A stretch of 64,000 nt of DNA from Pseudomonas sp. MTM4 (GTDB lineage Bacteria > Pseudomonadota > Gammaproteobacteria > Pseudomonadales > Pseudomonadaceae). Positions 57,663-64,000 of this stretch are shown here, piece after piece. The notes beneath the pieces are model-generated. The model ran no database searches and was not told the origin of the DNA. It saw nothing but the letters and a program-made list of their open reading frames with translations. Each line of letters begins with the position of its first letter. Position 1 is the first letter of the stretch. A program made the translations under genes and the position numbers. The DNA lies in the NCBI RefSeq assembly GCF_019355055.1, contig NZ_CP048411.1, positions 3,561,501 to 3,625,500 on the forward strand. Reading direction: 5' to 3'.

Positions 57663-59915
57663 ATGAGCGAAACAATCGATCTGAGCCTGGATGGCGTGGA
57701 GCGCCGCTCCCTCGCCGATTTCACCGAGCAGGCCTACCTCAACTACTCCATGTACGTGATCATGGACCGCGCACTGCCGCATATCGGCGACGGCTTGAAG
57801 CCGGTGCAGCGGCGCATCGTCTATGCCATGAGCGAGCTGGGACTGAACGCCGATTCGAAACACAAAAAGTCGGCGCGTACCGTCGGCGACGTCCTCGGCA
57901 AGTTCCATCCGCACGGCGACTCGGCCTGCTACGAAGCCATGGTGTTGATGGCGCAGCCGTTCAGCTATCGCTACACGCTGGTCGATGGCCAGGGCAACTG
58001 GGGTGCGCCCGACGATCCGAAGTCCTTTGCCGCCATGCGCTACACCGAGGCACGCTTGTCGCGCTATTCCGAGGTGCTGCTGTCCGAGCTTGGGCAGGGC
58101 ACCGTCGACTGGGTGCCGAACTTCGACGGCACACTCGACGAGCCGGCGACCTTGCCGGCGCGCTTGCCCAACCTGCTGCTCAATGGCACGACGGGTATCG
58201 CAGTGGGCATGGCCACCGACGTGCCGCCGCACAATCTGCGCGAAGTCGCCGCTGCGTGCGTGCGCTTGCTCGACGAGCCGGGCGCGACCGTCGAGCAGCT
58301 CTGCGAACACGTACAAGGACCGGATTATCCGACCGAGGCGGAAATCGTCACTCCGCGTGCGGACCTGTTGAAGATCTACGAAACCGGGCGCGGTTCAGTG
58401 CGCATGCGTGCCGTGTACCGGGTCGAGGATGGCGACATCGTCGTCACCTCGTTGCCGCATCAGGTCTCCGGCGCCAAGGTGCTGGAGCAGATCGCCACCC
58501 AGATGCAGGCCAAAAAGCTGCCCATGGTCGCCGATCTGCGTGACGAATCGGATCACGAAAACCCGTGCCGGATCGTCATCATCCCGCGCTCCAACCGGGT
58601 CGATGCCGACGAGCTGATGCAGCACCTGTTCGCCACCACCGAGCTGGAGTCCAGCTACCGGGTCAACACCAATGTCATCGGTCTCGATGGCCGGCCTCAG
58701 GTGAAAAACCTCAAGACGCTGCTGTCCGAGTGGCTGACCTACCGCATCGGCACCGTTCGCCGCCGTCTGCAGTTCCGGCTGGACAAGGTGGAGAAGCGTC
58801 TGCATCTGTTGGAAGGCTTGCTGGTGGCATTCCTCAACCTCGACGAGGTAATTCACATCATCCGCACCGAGGATCAGCCCAAGCCGGTGCTGATGGCGCG
58901 CTTCGAATTGTCCGACCTGCAGGCCGACTACATCCTCGACACTCGCCTGCGGCAGTTGGCGCGGCTGGAAGAAATGAAGATCCGTGGCGAACAGGACGAA
59001 CTGGCCAAGGAGCGCGAGAAGCTGCTGGCGCTGCTCGGCAGCGAAGCCAAGCTGAAGAAGCTGGTGCGCAAGGAGCTGCTGGAGGACGCCGAAACCTACG
59101 GCGACGACCACCGTTCGCCAATCGTGGCGCGGGCCGAGGCCAAGGCGTTGTCGGAGAACGAGCTGCTGCCATCCGAGCCGATCACCGTGGTGATTTCCGA
59201 GAAGGGCTGGGCGCGTTGCGCCAAAGGCCACGATATCGATGCGACCGGGCTGTCCTACAAAGCCGGCGATGGCTTCAGGGCGTCCTCCGTCGGCCGCTCC
59301 AATCAATATGCTGTGTTCATCGACTCCACTGGCCGTAGCTATTCGCTGGCAGCGCACTCGCTGCCGTCTGCGCGCGGTCAGGGCGAGCCGCTCACCGGAC
59401 GGCTGACGCCGCCGCCGGGTGCCAGTTTCGAATGCGTGCTGTTGCCCGATGACGAGGCGCTGTACGTGATCGCGTCGGATGCCGGTTACGGCTTCGTGGT
59501 CAAGGGCGAGGATCTACAGGCCAAGAACAAAGCGGGCAAGGCACTGCTGTCATTGCCGGCCGGCGCCCGCGTAGTCGCGCCGCGCCCGCTGAAGAGCAGG
59601 GATCAGGATTGGCTGGCGGCCGTCACCACCGAAGGGCGGTTGCTGGTGTTCCCGGTCCGTGATCTTCCGCAGTTGGGCAAGGGCAAAGGCAACAAGATCA
59701 TCGGCATCCCCGGCGATCGCGTCGCAAGTCGCGACGAGTACCTGACCGACCTTGCCGTGTTGCCCGAGGGAGCAACCCTGATATTGCAGGCCGGCAAGCG
59801 CACCTTGTCGCTCAGGGCCGATGACCTCGAACACTACAAGGGCGAACGCGGACGGCGTGGGAACAAGCTGCCGCGCGGCTTCCAGCGTGTGGACTCGCTG
59901 CTGGTCGAGGTGTGA
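57663..59915 (+). CDS. parC: ParC, topoisomerase IV subunit A
   Basis: This 750-residue DNA cleavage subunit has its catalytic Tyr in [12 protein letters not shown]. The quinolone region [19 protein letters not shown] keeps Ser and Glu at the positions equivalent to E. coli S80 and E84, so no common resistance change is present. The C-terminal beta-pinwheel follows from about residue 500, with [13 protein letters not shown]. The ATG at 57663 is 31 bp after the VOC gene. Confidence 0.97.
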   Translation: MSETIDLSLDGVERRSLADFTEQAYLNYSMYVIMDRALPHIGDGLKPVQRRIVYAMSELGLNADSKHKKSARTVGDVLGKFHPHGDSACYEAMVLMAQPFSYRYTLVDGQGNWGAPDDPKSFAAMRYTEARLSRYSEVLLSELGQGTVDWVPNFDGTLDEPATLPARLPNLLLNGTTGIAVGMATDVPPHNLREVAAACVRLLDEPGATVEQLCEHVQGPDYPTEAEIVTPRADLLKIYETGRGSVRMRAVYRVEDGDIVVTSLPHQVSGAKVLEQIATQMQAKKLPMVADLRDESDHENPCRIVIIPRSNRVDADELMQHLFATTELESSYRVNTNVIGLDGRPQVKNLKTLLSEWLTYRIGTVRRRLQFRLDKVEKRLHLLEGLLVAFLNLDEVIHIIRTEDQPKPVLMARFELSDLQADYILDTRLRQLARLEEMKIRGEQDELAKEREKLLALLGSEAKLKKLVRKELLEDAETYGDDHRSPIVARAEAKALSENELLPSEPITVVISEKGWARCAKGHDIDATGLSYKAGDGFRASSVGRSNQYAVFIDSTGRSYSLAAHSLPSARGQGEPLTGRLTPPPGASFECVLLPDDEALYVIASDAGYGFVVKGEDLQAKNKAGKALLSLPAGARVVAPRPLKSRDQDWLAAVTTEGRLLVFPVRDLPQLGKGKGNKIIGIPGDRVASRDEYLTDLAVLPEGATLILQAGKRTLSLRADDLEHYKGERGRRGNKLPRGFQRVDSLLVEV

Positions 59916-59942
59916 CGGAGGTCAGCAGTCGCTAGAGGCTGG

Positions 59943-60024
59943 CTTCCGTTGGCTGTTTAACGGAAGATAGCGGCCTTCCAAATTCATCCTTCTCGATGCA
60001 CTGCAATCGTCGGTCGCATCGAGA
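59943..60024. other. two perfect hairpins after parC
   Basis: CTTCCGTT (59943-59950) with AACGGAAG (59959-59966), loop 8, and TCTCGATGC (59991-59999) with GCATCGAGA (60016-60024), loop 16, lie in the 202-bp gap. Neither has a T-run. They may slow or end parC transcription or protect its mRNA. Confidence 0.5.
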
Positions 60025-60117
60025 GCCGAAAAGACAATCGGCACTGTGGGCCAACCATTGACGGCAGACTGTAGACGCCTGCCGGTGGTCGAGCCCGGTG
60101 CAAGGAAAGAGACGAAC

Positions 60118-60804
60118 GTGCGGCGTTTCATAACTGTATTGCTGCTGGCCTGTGCCAGCCTCACTGGCTGCGTCACTCAACCTGTACCCATGTACCGCCT
60201 GGATAACGGAGTCGTCGAACTGCCGACAAAGGACGACGGCGCTGCGGTGATGCTAGGTCCGGTTGTGTTGGCAGATTACCTGCAGCGCGATGTGCTGTTG
60301 CAGCGTTTGCCCGACGGTAGTCTGGCGACCGAAGGGCAGCAGGCGCGTTGGGCCGGTAGCCTGCAGGGCGATATCGATCAGCTTCTGTTGCGCCAGCTGG
60401 CCTGGCAGCTGAAGACCCAGCGTCTGGAGCTGAGCCCGGGAAGCAAGGGCTTCACGCCGGACGTGCGGGTTGAAGTGGACATCACGCGGCTGGATTCCGG
60501 CCCAGAGCATTCTGCCGTGCTGGAGGCTCAGTGGCGTCTGCTGGACAAGCAGGGCAAGCGGCAATCCAGCCGTCTGGTGCGGTTACAGGAAGAGCATCAG
60601 GGCAGCACGACCGACCAAGTACGTGCACAAAGCCTGCTATTGCAGCGACTGAGCGAAATGATGGCGAACGCTATCGAGCCAGTCGTCATCGCCCAAACGC
60701 GCGCAAAGCGCGAAATCAAAGCGCCGAGGAAGGCAGAGCCTTCTCCACCGGCAATTCCCGCGGCCGAGCCGATCAGGACCGATCTGGAAGTGTTTCGCTT
60801 CTGA
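60118..60804 (+). CDS. PqiC/DUF330-like lipoprotein
   Basis: This 228-residue protein has a lipoprotein signal (RRFITVLLLACASLTGCV, lipobox LTGC). The mature part resembles ABC-transport auxiliary lipoproteins: MYRLDNGVVELP, VMLGPVVLADYLQRDVLLQR, and RQLAWQLKTQRLEL. The family supports MCE-type lipid transport between membranes, but no pqiAB or mla gene is nearby, so this copy is an orphan. A Pro/Ala/Lys tail (about 195-228) is unusual. It starts with GTG at 60118, with AAGGAAAGA about 8 bases upstream. Confidence 0.72.
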   Translation: MRRFITVLLLACASLTGCVTQPVPMYRLDNGVVELPTKDDGAAVMLGPVVLADYLQRDVLLQRLPDGSLATEGQQARWAGSLQGDIDQLLLRQLAWQLKTQRLELSPGSKGFTPDVRVEVDITRLDSGPEHSAVLEAQWRLLDKQGKRQSSRLVRLQEEHQGSTTDQVRAQSLLLQRLSEMMANAIEPVVIAQTRAKREIKAPRKAEPSPPAIPAAEPIRTDLEVFRF

Positions 60805-60953
60805 GGTCCGAGGACGACGTTTAGGTTTCCAATGACGGAATACGCCTTCGGCTAATCCATCCAGCGTCCGGTCAGCTGTTCGTGGGCCGATGGTGGGGCG
60901 GTGGCCGAATGAATTCGGCCCTGCGCGGTTCAGGTCGTTGAGTGGGTCCTGCC

Positions 60954-60983
60954 TGTAGGGCACGCTTGGCGGGTCACCCTACA
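60954..60983. repeat. hairpin related to the GTAGGG repeats
   Basis: TGTAGGG (60954-60960) and CCCTACA (60977-60983) form a 7-bp stem. The element resembles the copies at 43115 and 44628 in its outer GTAGGG arm only. It lies between convergent gene ends. Confidence 0.5.
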
Positions 60984-61000
60984 AATCTCTTGATTTCGCG

Positions 61001-62560
61001 TCAGCTACCGCGATTGCGCAACTCGTGCATGCGCGCGAGCTGGCGCTCGAGCAGGGAGGGGTAGGGCTCGAGCAGACGCTCGACGCAGCAGGCGCCTTCC
61101 GGGCTGGCAATTGGGCGGATGCGTGCGCGTTGGCGGATCAAGCTATCTTCACCGATACCGCGCTCGACCAGCAGCAGGTTACGGCTGTGCTGCGACATGG
61201 CCAGCGCTGCTTGTGCCGGCTCGCTGAGCAGCAAGTCGCCCTGGCTGAGGTCGTAGAGTCCTTCGCCCTGGGTCAGGCCCAGCTGCAATTGCAGGGTGAT
61301 GCCGCTATCGGCGACTTCGATCTGCAGCGCATGTCCGAGCGCACGCATCAGCTCACCGCAGCATAGCGCATGGGTCAGGTAATTCTGCTCATCGTCCTGG
61401 CTATGGAACAGCATCAGGCTGCTCCCATCGTTGAGCGTATGCAGCTCGGCCTGATAGAGGGTCGCGGCTTGCTGCAGGCAGTCCCGGTAGCGCTGCAGCA
61501 ATTCGGTAAGCCGTGCGCGCGGCAGGCGGCGAAGCTGCTCCTGAGCGCCGAGCTGAATCGCCAGCACGCCGCTTTTGGTCGCCGCGACTGGCGCTGCGGG
61601 GGCTGTTGCAGGTGCGCGAGTCGGCGTAGATACCGGTTCTGGCTTGGTTTCTTCCAGTGGCGGGTCGTCATGGAAGGGATCGAAGTCATCGGCTTCGAGG
61701 GGCGCGTCTGCCGGATAGTCGTCAGCGCGCGGGTAGTCATCCTCATCTTCGAGACGATCGTCCTCGAGATGCTCGTGGTCTGCATCAGTGGTCAGCACCG
61801 GCAGGTCGATATGCGCCGAGTAGATATCCTGCATGCTGTCGTCCAGCTCGATCTCCGGCTCGGGCTCCTCCGGTACCAGGCGGGCCTGCAGTTGCCTCGC
61901 CAGGTCGCCGATCTCATCTTGCCGGCCCGCGCCGGGAGCCGGGTCGTCCGGGTCGCGCAACCATAGGCGCAATTGCATCAGAGGCAGCGAGAGTTGTCGG
62001 CCCAAGCGCATGCTGAGCATCAGGGTCAGCGCCAGCAGGATCAGGCTGAGCAGGCCCATGCTCTGCAGGCTGATGGTCATCGGCTGCTGAAGCTGGCGCA
62101 TGTCGAGGCTGATGCGCAGATGTCCGGCAATCACTTCCTGGAAGCTGATGGGGGTGGAGTAGAGGCCTTCCTCATCGCCCAGCAGGTTTCGCGGCGGGCG
62201 CGTGCCCGATTCCGCCAATATGCGGTTGTCGACGCTGTAAACCGCCGCGTGTGCCACCAGCGGGTTCTTCACCAGGTTACTCAGCAGCACGTTGAGGCTG
62301 AGAATGTCATTGGCCACCAGCAGATCGGTCGCCGAGGCGGCTGTCTGGGTGATCAGGCTCTGACCCAGCGCATCGGTATGCTGCTCCATGGCGTGCTTGA
62401 ACTGCATGCCCATGACCCAGGCATACATGATCAGCGCCAGGGCGACCAGCAGCAGCGTGTGACTGGCTACCCGCAGCACCAGCGGAACGCGCCGCTGGCG
62501 TAATGCACGATAGATCAGCAAAAAGAAATTGTCGGGTTTGACGGATGCGGGCCGGTTCAC
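61001..62560 (-). CDS. AhpA/YtjB-like membrane protein
   Basis: This 519-residue protein has an N-terminal membrane helix (TLLLVALALIMYAWVMGMQF), a periplasmic domain of about 120 residues, a second helix (MGLLSLILLALTLMLSM) and a HAMP-like segment. A very acidic linker (about 235-320, many Asp/Glu) leads to a cytoplasmic C-terminal domain with a nucleotidyl-cyclase-like look (GVLAIQLGAQEQL). This layout fits the AhpA/YtjB (Smp) family found next to serB. The GTG at 62560 starts VNRPASVKPDNFFLL; the site before it is weak. Role unknown. Confidence 0.78.
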   Translation of the reverse strand: MNRPASVKPDNFFLLIYRALRQRRVPLVLRVASHTLLLVALALIMYAWVMGMQFKHAMEQHTDALGQSLITQTAASATDLLVANDILSLNVLLSNLVKNPLVAHAAVYSVDNRILAESGTRPPRNLLGDEEGLYSTPISFQEVIAGHLRISLDMRQLQQPMTISLQSMGLLSLILLALTLMLSMRLGRQLSLPLMQLRLWLRDPDDPAPGAGRQDEIGDLARQLQARLVPEEPEPEIELDDSMQDIYSAHIDLPVLTTDADHEHLEDDRLEDEDDYPRADDYPADAPLEADDFDPFHDDPPLEETKPEPVSTPTRAPATAPAAPVAATKSGVLAIQLGAQEQLRRLPRARLTELLQRYRDCLQQAATLYQAELHTLNDGSSLMLFHSQDDEQNYLTHALCCGELMRALGHALQIEVADSGITLQLQLGLTQGEGLYDLSQGDLLLSEPAQAALAMSQHSRNLLLVERGIGEDSLIRQRARIRPIASPEGACCVERLLEPYPSLLERQLARMHELRNRGS

Positions 62561-62595
62561 AGAGCGCGGCTCTACTCTTGAGGAAAGTGCCGCGC

Positions 62596-62624
62596 AGTAT
62601 ACGGAAAGCGCACTGGCGGCTGAA
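62596..62624 (-). promoter_or_regulatory. possible ahpA promoter
   Basis: On the minus strand, TTCAGC (62624-62619), a 17-base spacer and TATACT (62601-62596) give 3/6 and 5/6 matches. The predicted start lies about 28 nt before the GTG. Confidence 0.4.
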
Positions 62625-62726
62625 GGTCTCCCGGGCAAAGCAGACGAATTGCAGAATACCGTTGTCGACGCGTAGAGGCAGCAGTCCAGCGAGCGGTCGT
62701 GGCGCGCCGCGGTGGGCCGGCTGTTG

Positions 62727-62732
62727 TAGAAT
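62727..62732 (+). promoter_or_regulatory. probable -10 of serB
   Basis: TAGAAT at 62727-62732 (5/6 to TATAAT) in TGTTGTAGAATGCCC lies 31 bp before the serB TTG. No good -35 is seen, so the promoter is weak or activated. Confidence 0.4.
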
Positions 62733-62762
62733 GCCCGCCTTCTTTGCCATAGGAGTTGCGCC

Positions 62763-63977
62763 TTGCGCGAAATCGTCCTGATCAACATCACCGGGGAAGA
62801 TCGCCCCGGGCTGACCGCGGCCATTACCGGCGTGCTCGCCCAGGGGGGCGTGAATATCCTCGATATCGGTCAGGCCGTGATTCACGACACCTTGTCGTTC
62901 GGCATCCTGGTCGAGATTCCGGATACCGAAGGCGCTTCCTCGGTGCTCAAGGACGTGCTGTTCATGGGCTACAAGCATGATCAGCAGGTGCGTTTCACCC
63001 CGGTTGCCGAAGAGGACTACCAGCAGTGGGTCGCCGGCCAGGGCAAGCCGCGGCACATCGTCACGCTGCTGACCCGCAAGGTCACCGCTGAACAATTGCA
63101 GCGAGTCAGCTCTATCACCGCCAAGTATGGCCTCAACATCGATCACATCGACCGTCTCTCCGGACGCCAGCCTCTGGATATGCCAGAGGAGTTGGGCAAG
63201 GGCTGCATCGAGTTCTCGGTGCGCGGCGAGCCCGCCGATACGGCAGCGCTGCGTGCGGAGTTTCTTAGCGTGGCGCAGGAGCTGAACGTCGATATCGCCT
63301 TTCAGCGTGACTCGGTGTTCCGGCGCAATCGCCGGCTGGCGGTATTCGACATGGACTCGACGCTGATCGAGGCGGAAGTGATCGACGAGCTGGCCAAGGT
63401 GGCCGGCGTCGGCGATCAAGTGGCGGAAATCACCGAGCGTGCGATGCGTGGCGAACTGGACTTCCGCGCCAGTTTCAAGGAGCGCCTAGCGTTGCTCGAA
63501 GGCTTGGAGGAGCGCGCGCTGGCCGAAGTCGGTGCCAGTCTGCGGCTTACCGAGGGCGCCGAACTGCTGTTTGCCGAGCTGAAGCGGCTGGGCTACAAGA
63601 CCGCGATCCTGTCCGGCGGCTTCACCTATTTCGCGCGCCAGCTGCAAACTAGGCTCGGCATCGATTACGTGTACGCCAACGAACTCGAGATCGTCGACGG
63701 CAAACTCACGGGCATCGCCCAGGAGCCCATCGTCGATGCTCAGCGCAAGGCCGATCTGCTTCGTGAACTGGCCAAGCGGGAAGGCTTGCGCCTGGAACAG
63801 ACCATCGCCGTCGGCGACGGCGCCAACGATCTGCCCATGCTCGGGCTGGCCGGGCTGGGTGTGGCGTTCCGGGCAAAACCCTTGGTCAAGCAGTCGGCCA
63901 AACAGGCGATTTCTACCCTGGGGCTGGACGGGATACTTTACCTGCTGGGGTTCAGGGATCGGGAAGGGACGGAGTAA
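62763..63977 (+). CDS. serB: SerB, phosphoserine phosphatase
   Basis: This 404-residue enzyme makes the last step of serine synthesis. Two ACT domains come first (REIVLINITGEDRPGLTAAI and KPRHIVTLLTRKVTAEQLQR), which probably sense amino acids. The HAD domain starts at FDMDSTLIEAEV (about residue 195, DxDST nucleophile), with ILSGGFTYFARQLQ and VGDGANDLPMLGLAG. The TTG at 62763 has AGGAG 8 bases upstream and gives the ACT domain its first strand. Divergent from ahpA, as in P. aeruginosa (PA4960). Confidence 0.95.
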   Translation: MREIVLINITGEDRPGLTAAITGVLAQGGVNILDIGQAVIHDTLSFGILVEIPDTEGASSVLKDVLFMGYKHDQQVRFTPVAEEDYQQWVAGQGKPRHIVTLLTRKVTAEQLQRVSSITAKYGLNIDHIDRLSGRQPLDMPEELGKGCIEFSVRGEPADTAALRAEFLSVAQELNVDIAFQRDSVFRRNRRLAVFDMDSTLIEAEVIDELAKVAGVGDQVAEITERAMRGELDFRASFKERLALLEGLEERALAEVGASLRLTEGAELLFAELKRLGYKTAILSGGFTYFARQLQTRLGIDYVYANELEIVDGKLTGIAQEPIVDAQRKADLLRELAKREGLRLEQTIAVGDGANDLPMLGLAGLGVAFRAKPLVKQSAKQAISTLGLDGILYLLGFRDREGTE

Positions 63978-63981
63978 AGGC

Positions 63982-64000
63982 AGCTGGAAGCCAGGATAGG
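63982..64000. repeat. dispersed repeat, copy 5 (cut by window end)
   Basis: AGCTGGAAGCCAG begins 5 bp after the serB stop and matches bases 21584-21596 exactly. The rest is outside the window. Confidence 0.6.

Overview
The window is about 64 kb of GC-rich chromosome from a pseudomonad, most likely the Stutzerimonas (Pseudomonas) stutzeri group. The evidence is gene order. Long blocks match what I remember of the P. aeruginosa PAO1 order (bioHCD to PA0508; PA5018 msrA back to PA4996 hldE; PA4992-PA4988; PA4974-PA4960) and the P. putida order, where these blocks lie close together. No phage, insertion sequence, CRISPR array, rRNA or tRNA was seen. This is core chromosome with one variable patch, the outer part of the LPS core locus.

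Layout. 1-2123: end of the biotin operon (bioH partial, bioC, bioD). 2214-8138: a small conserved protein, then two large FadE-type acyl-CoA dehydrogenases flanking a membrane diguanylate cyclase; the first dehydrogenase has a consensus promoter overlapped by two PsrA-type operators. 8225-8467: an RsmY-type regulatory RNA with a perfect GacA box, a second degenerate box 41 bp upstream, six GGA motifs and a strong terminator. 8547-12599: msrA, the c-di-GMP phosphodiesterase dipA and a secreted unknown. 12717-20608: aceF and aceE (pyruvate dehydrogenase) divergent from glnE across a region with two TGTAGT-type palindromes. 20654-39928: ilvE and the LPS core operon (waaF, waaC, waaG, waaP, kinase-like genes, a 39-codon overlapping ORF, carbamoyltransferase, glycosyltransferases, an acetyltransferase), a divergent kinase-like gene, an in-frame waaL-msbA fusion, and hldE. 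40091-44466: an unknown gene, an aldo/keto reductase, an FAD oxidoreductase and waaA. 44759-50840: tolC-like opmH, TPP riboswitch-thiC, a cytX-like transporter and a lipoprotein. 51057-63977: nudF, DUF1249, cpdA, yqiA, parE, three small overlapping genes, parC, a PqiC-like lipoprotein, ahpA and serB.

How the genes work together. The largest theme is building and exporting LPS. HldE makes the heptose donor precursor, WaaA adds Kdo, WaaC and WaaF add heptoses, and WaaP with its relatives phosphorylates the core. The carbamoyltransferase and the glycosyl- and acetyltransferases decorate it, MsbA flips lipid A-core and WaaL ligates O-antigen. A second theme is lifestyle signalling: an RsmY RNA, a diguanylate cyclase, the phosphodiesterase DipA and the cAMP phosphodiesterase CpdA. 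The rest is central metabolism and housekeeping (biotin, fatty acid oxidation, pyruvate dehydrogenase, GlnE, thiamine, topoisomerase IV, serine).

Most notable: the waaL-msbA reading-frame fusion, the RsmY locus with two GacA-like boxes, the 39-codon ORF joined to both neighbours by ATGA overlaps, the overlapping PsrA operators, the paired palindromes between aceE and glnE, and a dispersed AGCTTGAAGC/AGCTGGAAGC repeat family that sits against gene ends and start codons. Family identifications, PAO1/KT2440 locus numbers and synteny statements come from memory; no search was run.
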